Assembly: GCA_024695445.1 (NCBI GenBank)
Contig: JAILIG010000053.1
Location: 1-46,208, forward strand
Direction: 5' to 3'
From: Oscillospiraceae bacterium
GTDB lineage: Bacteria; Bacillota; Clostridia; Oscillospirales; Ruminococcaceae
DNA: 46,208 nt
Shown here: positions 17,183-23,979 of the stretch, piece after piece
Layout: each line of letters starts with the position of its first letter
Position numbering within the stretch: position 1 is the first letter of the stretch
Notes under the pieces: model-generated
What the model was told of the DNA's origin: nothing
Databases searched by the model: none
What the model saw: the letters and a program-made list of their open reading frames with translations, nothing else
Program-made: the position numbers and the translations under genes

Positions 17183-17413
17183 ATGTTGCAGGATCAAACC
17201 GTGCCGATGGCGCCGCAGGGCGTTTTTCCGGCGGGACTGAGCCTTGCGATGGCATATGTGCCCTACCAGAGCTGGGAGGAAACACTGCCGCCGGAGCAGG
17301 CACTGAAGGAGGGATCGGTTTTTCCGTCCCTGGTCAAACCGTTTCTGATGGGGAAAGGAGGGATGCGCGATGAAGATGCCGCAGCAGTCTTTGGACAGAA
17401 TGGCAAAGGCTGA
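17183..17413 (+). CDS. cotJA: spore coat associated protein CotJA
   Basis: This 76-residue protein has the CotJA signature: AYVPYQSWEE, then PPEQALKEGSVFPSLVKPF. In Bacillus it is a small protein of the inner spore coat made in the mother cell under sigma-E. The ATG at 17183 follows GGAG by eight bases; an ATG at 17165 is possible but has no site. It begins a three-gene operon and overlaps cotJB by 44 bases, which suggests coupled translation. The tail after the core (GGMRDEDAAAVFGQNGKG) is unusual and partly reflects the overlap. Confidence 0.88.
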   Translation: MLQDQTVPMAPQGVFPAGLSLAMAYVPYQSWEETLPPEQALKEGSVFPSLVKPFLMGKGGMRDEDAAAVFGQNGKG

Positions 17414-17654
17414 TTTGCTCCGCACGGTGCAGGAGGCGGGCTTTTCGATGCACGATCTCAGCCTGTATCTCGACACGCATCCGACCGACCGGGAGGCGCT
17501 TTCTGCCTTCCGTGACTGCGCAGACTGTATGCAGGCTGCCTGCGATGCCTACGCAAAGCGGTTCGGCGCGCTGCGCAAGGAGCAGGTCAATGCCGAGGAC
17601 GGTTGGGCGGCGTGGAGCAATACGCCGTGGCCGTGGGAAAAGGAGGCGAACTGA
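17370..17654 (+). CDS. cotJB: spore coat protein CotJB
   Basis: This 94-residue, mostly helical protein matches CotJB: an N-terminal helix, DLSLYLDTHPTDREAL, then CADCMQAACDAYAKRFG and the C-terminal WSNTPWPWE that is typical of the family. It forms part of the spore coat with CotJA and CotJC. GGAAAGGAGG precedes the ATG inside cotJA. Its TGA is immediately followed by the cotJC ATG. Confidence 0.92.
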   Translation: MKMPQQSLDRMAKADLLRTVQEAGFSMHDLSLYLDTHPTDREALSAFRDCADCMQAACDAYAKRFGALRKEQVNAEDGWAAWSNTPWPWEKEAN

Positions 17655-18311
17655 ATGTTTGAATACAGCAAAACGCTGCAGTACCCCGTGAAAATTGCGC
17701 GTCCGAACGCCAGGCTCGCAAAAATGATTACCACACAGCTCGGCGGGCCGAACGGGGAGCTCGGCGCATCCATGCGCTATCTCAACCAGCGCTTTTCCAT
17801 GCCGCTGCGGGAGGTTGCCGGTCTGCTGACGGACATCGGCACCGAGGAGCTGTCTCACATGGAGATGGTCTCTGCAATCGTCAAGCAGCTCACCGACGGC
17901 CTGACGCCCGATCAGCTGGAAGCGCAGGGCTTTGCCGATTATTTTGTCGATCACACGGCCGGCATTTATCCGGTTTCGGCATCGGGCGTGCCGTTCTCGG
18001 CGGACACCTTCCAGTCCACCGGCGATGCCATCGCTGATCTCAGCGAGGATCTGGCCGCGGAGCAGAAAGCGCGCACGACCTATGACAACATTCTCCGGCT
18101 GGCAGACGATCCGGATGTACGCGATGTGATCCGGTTCCTGCGCGAGCGTGAGATTGTGCATTATCAGCGCTTCGGCGAAGGACTCCGGCTGCTGCAGGAG
18201 CATATGCTGAAGTTTTCGCCCGATCCGCAGAACCCCTATGCCTTCAATCCATCCTTTGACGCGCCGCCGATGAAGCCGCAGCCGCGTGCGGGCAGAGCGG
18301 GCATCCGCTGA
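17655..18311 (+). CDS. cotJC: spore coat manganese catalase-like protein CotJC
   Basis: CotJC is a dimanganese catalase homologue in the spore coat; members dispose of hydrogen peroxide. The 218 residues show ARPNARLAKMITTQLGGPNGELGASMRYLNQ, with family ligands in TEELSHMEM and AEQKARTTYDNI, and a closing REREIVHYQRFGEGL. These are the E-x-x-H type metal-binding residues of a four-helix bundle. It starts right after the cotJB stop and ends before a strong terminator. No signal peptide is present, as expected for a protein made in the mother cell. Confidence 0.95.
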   Translation: MFEYSKTLQYPVKIARPNARLAKMITTQLGGPNGELGASMRYLNQRFSMPLREVAGLLTDIGTEELSHMEMVSAIVKQLTDGLTPDQLEAQGFADYFVDHTAGIYPVSASGVPFSADTFQSTGDAIADLSEDLAAEQKARTTYDNILRLADDPDVRDVIRFLREREIVHYQRFGEGLRLLQEHMLKFSPDPQNPYAFNPSFDAPPMKPQPRAGRAGIR

Positions 18312-18323
18312 CCGTTCCCCGGC

Positions 18324-18358
18324 AAAAAAAGCACCTCCGGAGCCCGGAGGTGCTTTCT
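18324..18358. terminator. bidirectional terminator between cotJC and the convergent gene
   Basis: GCACCTCCGG pairs with CCGGAGGTGC around AGC. A T run follows on the minus strand (seven A residues at 18324-18330 on plus) and a shorter T-rich tail on plus, so it serves both converging genes. Confidence 0.9.
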
Positions 18359-18375
18359 TCTGTTTGCAATACTGT

Positions 18376-19440
18376 TTATCCGAGTGTGCAGGATGCGGAG
18401 GCCATCGGTCTCTCTGTCACGACCAGAAGCACGATGGAAACCTTGCCGCCGGAGGCCAGCGGACCGCCGTAATAGAACGACAGTGTGCTGCCCGTTGTCT
18501 GATTCATCGTTGCAGAGCCGGACACGCAGCCGGACTTGATTGCCGCATTGCCCAGACGCACATAGAATGTCCGGGTATCGTTGAAGCGGACGCTGCTCGG
18601 ATTGCTGATCTCGATCGTGATGCGGTGCTGATAGCCGCCGTTCTGACGCTTCACATCGCTGATCTTAACGCTGTTCACAACCGGCGTTGCCTTCGGCGCA
18701 TCAGTGATCTGCGGGGTGGTCTGCGTCGTCGAAACGGTTGTCTGTCTGGAAGTGGTGGCCTTCGGTGCGGTAGTCGCACGCGTGGTCGTGGTGGTGGTCG
18801 TGGTCTGTCTGGAGGTCATCGTCGGGGTTGTGCGGGTTGTCGCATTGCTGACGATCACCTTCACACCGGAGCTGCCGCGCTGCGACGCCGTTGTCGTCGC
18901 GGGCTTTTCCTTCTGTGATTCTGCGGACCGGAGCGTTTCGGAGCTGCTCTGCGAGCCGGACGAAGCTTCCGTGCGGCGCGTTGTTGCAGAGGATGCGTTC
19001 GAGGAGACGGTTCTCTCTTCCGCAGTGGTCTTTTCGACCGGCCGCGGCGCAGTGGTCGCTGCCTTGCTGCCCTTGGTCTCCGAATCCTCCTGCTGTTCGG
19101 TCTGCTGTTCCGATTCCGTCTGCTCGGTTTCCGTCTGCTTTTCGGAGGTCACGATCACCTCTGCTGCCTGTGTGGTTTCAGGCTCCGGCGCCCGCATGGA
19201 TCTGCCGTTCGCCGTCAGCTTTACACCTGCAAAGACTGCGATTCCGCCGACCAGAACCAGTGCTGCCGTCACGATCGCCTGTTTCCAATGACTCTGAATC
19301 CACAGCGGCGCCGTCCGCGGGGCACGAACAAATCGCCGTTCTTCCAATGCCTTTCGCTGCTCCCGCAAAAAGGCCTCTGTTGCACGGTCAAGATTATCAA
19401 TATCCGAGAAATCCTGCATTCTTCTGACCGTTCCGCTCAT
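18376..19440 (-). CDS. membrane-anchored Ser/Thr-rich protein with C-terminal beta domain
   Basis: The 354-residue protein has an N-terminal cytoplasmic part of about 45 residues with basic and acidic helices. One membrane helix follows (QAIVTAALVLVGGIAVFAGV, about 53-72). Next is a long outside linker rich in Ser, Thr, Gln and Glu with a run of eight Thr. The last 90 or so residues (from VNSVKISDVKRQNGGY) look like a beta-sandwich with two cysteines. I cannot name the terminal domain; a carbohydrate- or wall-binding role is a guess. The ATG at 19440 fits GAGGTG better than the GTG at 19449. It stands alone with its own strong promoter. Confidence 0.8.
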   Translation of the reverse strand: MSGTVRRMQDFSDIDNLDRATEAFLREQRKALEERRFVRAPRTAPLWIQSHWKQAIVTAALVLVGGIAVFAGVKLTANGRSMRAPEPETTQAAEVIVTSEKQTETEQTESEQQTEQQEDSETKGSKAATTAPRPVEKTTAEERTVSSNASSATTRRTEASSGSQSSSETLRSAESQKEKPATTTASQRGSSGVKVIVSNATTRTTPTMTSRQTTTTTTTTRATTAPKATTSRQTTVSTTQTTPQITDAPKATPVVNSVKISDVKRQNGGYQHRITIEISNPSSVRFNDTRTFYVRLGNAAIKSGCVSGSATMNQTTGSTLSFYYGGPLASGGKVSIVLLVVTERPMASASCTLG

Positions 19441-19530
19441 TCTGCTCACCTCATTTCAGTTTTTCGGAGCTTGTGTGACTGTTCGCGGATTCTATTTCTT
19501 TTTCCCCCATGGTTTTTATGATCTGTTTAT

Positions 19531-19559
19531 ATTATACCACGGCACGGCAGTTTTGTCAA
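19531..19559 (-). promoter_or_regulatory. consensus promoter of the Ser/Thr-rich protein gene
   Basis: Exact TTGACA (19554-19559) and TATAAT (19531-19536) lie 17 bases apart on the minus strand, leaving a leader of about 85 bases. Confidence 0.9.
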
Positions 19560-19639
19560 CTCTTTCAGAAGATGATAAAAATAATCGTTTAGTTTGCACA
19601 AAAAGGGAACTTAATTCTTGTGATTCTGTCCATAGCAAA

Positions 19640-19668
19640 GCCTGACACCGCGAAAAACAGCGTCAGGC
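19640..19668 (-). terminator. weak terminator after mnmA
   Basis: GCCTGAC / GTCAGGC arms with further GC pairs close to the loop form a hairpin about 30 bases after mnmA. The following T tract (TTTGCT) is short. Confidence 0.5.
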
Positions 19669-19698
19669 CGGCAAAAATAATGATACAGACAGGAATAT

Positions 19699-20769
19699 TC
19701 AGTGCATGATATCCGAATTGTATGCACGCTCGATACACCCGCCGCCCAGCACAATGTCCCCGTCATAGCAGACCGCTGCCTGTCCCGCCGTGATTGCACG
19801 CTGCGGTGCGTCAAAGCGGAGGACGGCGGTATCGGTTCCGGTGAAGCGGAGCCATGCGGGCTGTGCGGTGTGCCGGTAGCGGATTTTTGCCGTACAGCGC
19901 ACGGGTTCCTGCGGCAGACTGCCGCTGATCCAGTTCATGCCGGAAAGCAGGGCGGTGTTCGTGAACAGGTCCTCGTTTTTTCCAAGAATGACGCGGTTTT
20001 TCTCCGCGTCGATGCCGACGACATAGGCCGGAGCGCCGAGCGCGATGCCGAGCCCGCGCCGCTGGCCGACCGTATAATGAATGATGCCGCGGTGCTGCCC
20101 CAGCACATTGCCGCTGAGATCGACAAATTCGCCCGGAACGGCCTGTGTTCCGCTCACCCGCTCGACCACGCGGGCATAGTCGCCGTCCGGCACAAAGCAG
20201 ATGTCCTGCGAATCGTGCTTGCCGGCGTTGAGGAAGCCCTGCTCCGCCGCAATCTGCCGCACGGCTGCTTTGGTCAGTCCGCCGAGCGGGAGCATCAGAC
20301 GGGAAAGCTGTGCCTGCGTCAGCATATAGAGCACATAGCTCTGGTCCTTTGCGGCATCCAGTCCGCGCCGCAGGACAAAGCCGCGGTCCGTCTCTTCGGT
20401 GCGGGCGTAATGTCCCGTGACGATCTTCTCGCAGCCGAGCGCGTCGGCACGGGCGAGCAGCCGCGCAAACTTGAAATGCCGGTTGCATTCGATACAGGGG
20501 TTCGGCGTTCTGCCGCAGAGGTAGCAGCGGACAAATCCGCCGATCACCTGCTCGCGGAAATCCGCCCGGAAATCGAAAATGTGATGCTCCATTCCGAGCC
20601 GTTCTGCGGCGAACCGGGCGTCCTCGGCGTCCTTTTCCGCCGCGCAGTCATCGCCGTCCGCGTCCCAGAGCCGCATCGTGCAGCCGATTCCGGTAAAGCC
20701 GGCCGCGCCGGTCAGATACGCCGCGACGCTGGAATCCACGCCGCCGCTCATTGCAATCAAAGCCTTCAT
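19699..20769 (-). CDS. mnmA: tRNA-specific 2-thiouridylase MnmA
   Basis: MnmA places sulfur on U34 of Lys, Glu and Gln tRNAs. The 356-residue enzyme has the ATP PP-loop SGGVDS at residues 8-13, the first catalytic cysteine in NPCIECNRHFKF and the second in DSQDICFVP. GQRRGLGIA and the C-terminal beta-barrel with QRAITAGQAAVCYDGD are also present. GGGAGG supports the ATG at 20769; a frame reaching 20802 would run through the -10 region. The gene is monocistronic with a strong promoter. No cysteine desulfurase lies next to it. Confidence 0.97.
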   Translation of the reverse strand: MKALIAMSGGVDSSVAAYLTGAAGFTGIGCTMRLWDADGDDCAAEKDAEDARFAAERLGMEHHIFDFRADFREQVIGGFVRCYLCGRTPNPCIECNRHFKFARLLARADALGCEKIVTGHYARTEETDRGFVLRRGLDAAKDQSYVLYMLTQAQLSRLMLPLGGLTKAAVRQIAAEQGFLNAGKHDSQDICFVPDGDYARVVERVSGTQAVPGEFVDLSGNVLGQHRGIIHYTVGQRRGLGIALGAPAYVVGIDAEKNRVILGKNEDLFTNTALLSGMNWISGSLPQEPVRCTAKIRYRHTAQPAWLRFTGTDTAVLRFDAPQRAITAGQAAVCYDGDIVLGGGCIERAYNSDIMH

Positions 20770-20802
20770 GCCGACCTCCCTGTTTTTCTGTTTTACCGGC
20801 AT

Positions 20803-20831
20803 ATTATATCATACTCCCCGCCCTTTGTCAA
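20803..20831 (-). promoter_or_regulatory. consensus promoter of mnmA
   Basis: Exact TTGACA (20826-20831) and TATAAT (20803-20808) lie 17 bases apart on the minus strand, about 34 bases before the ATG. Confidence 0.9.
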
Positions 20832-20957
20832 GCAGCCGCGGCACCGGTTCCGGGCAGCCGTGCATACCGCACCGTGTTCGCTGTTCCGCGCTGCTGCTGC
20901 GGCTTTCATACGGAATGACCGCACAGGGACGGCTGCTTTCACCGGCAGCAGAAACAG

Positions 20958-20989
20958 AAATCTCCCCGTCCGGAAAGGCGGAGAGATTT
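20958..20989 (-). terminator. terminator of the HD-GYP gene
   Basis: AAATCTC...GAGATTT arms with an inner CCG/CGG pair form a hairpin 17 bases after the stop, followed by a T-rich stretch on the minus strand (CTGTTTCTG). Confidence 0.55.
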
Positions 20990-21005
20990 GACAAAACCGC
21001 AGCGC

Positions 21006-22697
21006 TTAATGCTGTTCCTGCTTTGCAGTGTGCTCGTAATACGCAGTGATCTGCGGGCGGCACTGTAAAAAGATGGCGCCCAGCACGGGATCGAACTGTT
21101 TGCCGAGCTCCTGCGCGATGATGGCGAATGCCTCGTCGGCGGAGCGGCCCTCCTTCTGGTAGCAGCGCTTGCTGACGATGGCGTCATAGGTGTCTGCAAG
21201 CGACATAATGCGCGCTTCCAGCGGAATCTCCTCGCCCTTGAGCCCGTCGGGATAGCCCGCGCCGTCCCAGCGTTCGTGGTGATAGTGCGCGACATTCACG
21301 GCAATGCGGCGGAGATCGGCGTCATCCGACTCGGAGAGGATCTCGGTGAGCAGCTCCGCGCCCTTTTTTGTGTGCAGATTCATAATCTCGCGCTCCTGAT
21401 CGGACAGGCGGGAGGGGCTGCGCAGGATGCTGTCCTCAATCGCAATTTTGCCGATGTCGTGCATCGGGGCTGCCTTGATGACGCAGCCGAGGAATTTCTC
21501 GTCGATTTTCAGCTCTGCCATATTGAGGCGCAGATGATCTGCAAAGATGCGGACGACCTTTTTCGTGCGGCGGATATGTCCGCCGGTGGAATCGTCGCGG
21601 CTCTCGATGACCGACGCCATGCCGGTGACGATCGAGTCCTGCACCTCCTGAATATGGCGCGTCTGCCGGCTGACCTCGGCTTCCAGCTCCGTGTTGTAGC
21701 GGGAGAGCAGCTTGGAGTAATTCTGCTGGTCGGTGTCGTCATCGAGCAGCAGCGCATGGCCGGTCACCCGGCCGCCGCGCTCCAGATCGGTAATTTTCAC
21801 TTCAAAGAAGCGTCCGTCGCGCTCGATGCCCTCCTGCGGCTTCCCGGACAGGATGTCTGTAATCTCCTTCGGCAGCGGCGTTCCCTGCCGCATTCCGACC
21901 AGCGTCGGAAAGAGCGCGATTGCCGCCTCATTGCAGTCGAGGAAGCGGCTGCGGCTGTCTGCGAGCACATAGGCGTCCTTCATCTGCTTGAGCAGCCATT
22001 TCTGCGCCGATTCGCTGACATTGAAAAAGTCGTCCGAGCGGATGCTGATTGCGAGCAGCAGCATTGTGACGGCGGTCAGCAGCGGCACCGGCGTAAGCTT
22101 CGGCGGGCGGACGAGCTGAATGGTCAGCGGAACCGCCGCGAGCAGCAGAACGGCCGTCACCCGCGCAAAATGATAGCGCTCGGCACGCAGCTCTGTCCGC
22201 AGAAGGCGCCGGACGGTCACGGCACAGAGAGCAAAGAGCGCGCAGCAGAGCAGTGTGCCGTACAGGAAACGGAAAACGGAATGCGGCACCTCCGGGCACT
22301 GCACATGAAAGGCCGGATGCTGCGAAAACCAGATTTTGCCCATCAGCAGGTCACGCAGGCGGTCGATCCAGCAGACAGCGACGCCCGCGCCGAGCAGCGC
22401 TGTCACGCCGAACTTCACGCTGCGCGGGATCCGGAGCTGCAAATGCGCCGTGATGAACAGCAGGAAAAACGAATAAAACAGTGCGCCGCCGAGAAATGTG
22501 ATCTCGAATGCCGTGATGCCGTCTGCATGGCCGGTGGAAAGCGCCGTCAGCAGCATACCGCTGTTCATGATGAGGCAGCCGAACACGGCGAGCAGCAGCA
22601 GTGTGGCAGTTTTCCCCTCAAATCCGTCGCGCAGCAGCAGAAACAGTGCAAACAGCGAAAGCAGCACGCCGGCGAGCTGTACGAGAACGATAATCAT
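21006..22697 (-). CDS. seven-TM sensor HD-GYP domain phosphodiesterase
   Basis: HD-GYP domains hydrolyse cyclic dinucleotides such as c-di-GMP. The 563-residue protein begins with seven hydrophobic helices in about 220 residues, the histidine-kinase-type 7TM sensor arrangement. A PAS-like domain follows (DAYVLADSRSRFLDCNEAA), then a coiled stretch (YNTELEAEVSRQTRHIQEVQ). The HD-GYP domain has HDIGK near residue 411 and HHERWDGAGYP near 473, both complete, so it should be active. The ATG at 22697 follows AGGTG. A more upstream ATG overlaps the -10 box and cannot be used. The ligand sensed is unknown. Confidence 0.93.
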   Translation of the reverse strand: MIIVLVQLAGVLLSLFALFLLLRDGFEGKTATLLLLAVFGCLIMNSGMLLTALSTGHADGITAFEITFLGGALFYSFFLLFITAHLQLRIPRSVKFGVTALLGAGVAVCWIDRLRDLLMGKIWFSQHPAFHVQCPEVPHSVFRFLYGTLLCCALFALCAVTVRRLLRTELRAERYHFARVTAVLLLAAVPLTIQLVRPPKLTPVPLLTAVTMLLLAISIRSDDFFNVSESAQKWLLKQMKDAYVLADSRSRFLDCNEAAIALFPTLVGMRQGTPLPKEITDILSGKPQEGIERDGRFFEVKITDLERGGRVTGHALLLDDDTDQQNYSKLLSRYNTELEAEVSRQTRHIQEVQDSIVTGMASVIESRDDSTGGHIRRTKKVVRIFADHLRLNMAELKIDEKFLGCVIKAAPMHDIGKIAIEDSILRSPSRLSDQEREIMNLHTKKGAELLTEILSESDDADLRRIAVNVAHYHHERWDGAGYPDGLKGEEIPLEARIMSLADTYDAIVSKRCYQKEGRSADEAFAIIAQELGKQFDPVLGAIFLQCRPQITAYYEHTAKQEQH

Positions 22698-22722
22698 GGT
22701 AACACCTTTTTTTTTTTTCTTT

Positions 22723-22752
22723 ATCATAGCACGATTCCAGGCCGTTTGTCAA
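22723..22752 (-). promoter_or_regulatory. promoter of the HD-GYP gene with an A-tract start site
   Basis: TTGACA (22747-22752) and TATGAT (22723-22728) lie 18 bases apart on the minus strand. The expected start, near 22716, falls inside a run of twelve A residues (T at 22707-22718 on plus). Confidence 0.75.
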
Positions 22753-22772
22753 TGCTTGAAAGCATCCGGCAC

Positions 22773-22801
22773 TTGACAAATCATGCTGATTATGATAAAC
22801 T
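22773..22801 (+). promoter_or_regulatory. divergent promoter for the 47-residue membrane peptide
   Basis: Exact TTGACA (22773-22778) is followed after 17 bases by TAAACT (22796-22801), a TAnnnT -10 box. It is back to back with the HD-GYP promoter. Confidence 0.6.
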
Positions 22802-22933
22802 ACATTCAGACAGCACCGGACAAAACCCGCCTGACAGTCTGACGGCGCATTTGCCTGCATATGTTCCGCCGGTTCTGTGTGTGCTGCCTTCAGAATCTTT
22901 CGGGCATTTCCCGATTCACGGGAGGGATAAGAG

Positions 22934-23077
22934 ATGATGAATTACCTGCTTGCAGCGGTCGGTTCGGTTGCAGCCGGAGACGATACGCCGGTGATGCTCT
23001 ATGCCGTCGTCGGCATTGTGGCGCTTCTGCTGGTGATTGCCGCAGTCGTGCTCGGTCAGAAAACAAAAAAGAAATAA
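22934..23077 (+). CDS. 47-residue single-span membrane peptide
   Basis: The small frame starts with ATGATG after GGGAGG at 22920-22925 and ends at TAA 23075-23077. It has a short N-terminus, an acidic GDDTPVMLY segment, one membrane helix (AVVGIVALLLVIAAVVLG) and a basic tail QKTKKK. The second half looks just like the hydrophobic-plus-basic end of a cell-wall sorting signal but without an LPxTG box or any protein before it. A promoter lies upstream and a NodB deacetylase 109 bases downstream, so the two may be co-transcribed. I cannot assign a function. Confidence 0.65.
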   Translation: MMNYLLAAVGSVAAGDDTPVMLYAVVGIVALLLVIAAVVLGQKTKKK

Positions 23078-23186
23078 CCGTATCCGGCGGCAGAGCTGCC
23101 GGATTCCGCCCATGCAGCCGGCTCCGGCAGTACGGGCGGACATTTTCTGCGGCAAACGCCGTGACAGGTAAGGAGAGTTGGGACAT

Positions 23187-23852
23187 ATGCCGGAACAACA
23201 GGCGGCAGGCAAGCTGCTTGCACTGACCTTTGACGACGGGCCGAATACCGGTACGACCGTCGAAATACTGGATATTCTGGAACAGTACGGGACGGCGGCT
23301 TCATTTTTTCTCGTCGGCAGAAATATCACCGCAGAGACCGTTCCGGTTGTCCGGCGCGCCTATGACATGGGCTGTGAGATCGGCAATCACTCGGAAACGC
23401 ACAGCTATCTGGACACACTTCCGGCGGCGGCCGTTATGGCAGAGGTCAACGCGGTTTCGCGCAAGGTCCGGGAAATCACGGGCGAACCGCCGCATTTTTT
23501 CCGTCCGCCGTACATTGCAGTCAGCGAGACGATGTTCCGCTGTGCGGGCCTGCCGTTTATCGCGGGCTTCGGCACAGACGATTATCTGGAGTCCGTCACG
23601 GCGCAGGAGCGCTACGACGGCGTGATGCGGCAGGCGCAGGACGGTGCCATCGTGCTTCTGCACGACACGGCGGGCAACAGCCAGACGGTCACTGCACTGC
23701 GGCGCCTGATTCCGGATCTGCTGGCCGAGGGCTTTTCGTTCGTCACGGTATCGGAGCTGTTCCGGAAAAAAGGCGTGGAGCCGGCTCCGTATACGCTGTA
23801 TTCGCTGGTTCAGCCGGCGGAGCCGCGGGACGCATACGCGGAAGATTCCTGA
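23187..23852 (+). CDS. polysaccharide deacetylase (NodB domain) without a signal peptide
   Basis: The 221-residue protein is a carbohydrate esterase family 4 domain that removes acetyl groups from peptidoglycan or chitin-like sugars. Metal and catalytic motifs are present: TFDDGPN, NHSETHS (H-S-x-x-H), RPPY and IVLLHD. An in-frame TAA just before the ribosome site AGGAG (23171-23175) rules out an N-terminal extension, so there is no signal peptide or membrane anchor. That is unusual for an enzyme whose usual substrate is outside the cell. The ATG at 23187 is preferred to a TTG at 23178 by spacing. A strong terminator follows. Confidence 0.92.
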   Translation: MPEQQAAGKLLALTFDDGPNTGTTVEILDILEQYGTAASFFLVGRNITAETVPVVRRAYDMGCEIGNHSETHSYLDTLPAAAVMAEVNAVSRKVREITGEPPHFFRPPYIAVSETMFRCAGLPFIAGFGTDDYLESVTAQERYDGVMRQAQDGAIVLLHDTAGNSQTVTALRRLIPDLLAEGFSFVTVSELFRKKGVEPAPYTLYSLVQPAEPRDAYAEDS

Positions 23853-23884
23853 AGGCTTCTGCAGGATCACACGGTTTTTTATGA

Positions 23885-23926
23885 AACCGGCGCTGCTATG
23901 GGATACATGGCAGCGCCGGCTTTTTT
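23885..23926 (+). terminator. terminator of the deacetylase gene
   Basis: CCGGCGCTGC pairs with GCAGCGCCGG and is followed by six T residues at 23921-23926. Confidence 0.9.
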
Positions 23927-23979
23927 GTTCGGTTTTTATGGCAGCCGGCAAACTCTTTTCTTTTGCCGGAGAAATCCGC

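Noticed and set aside
21276-22937. A 553-codon plus-strand frame
   Set aside because: It is antisense to the HD-GYP gene and crosses its promoter; the amino acid composition is biased and no domain is seen.
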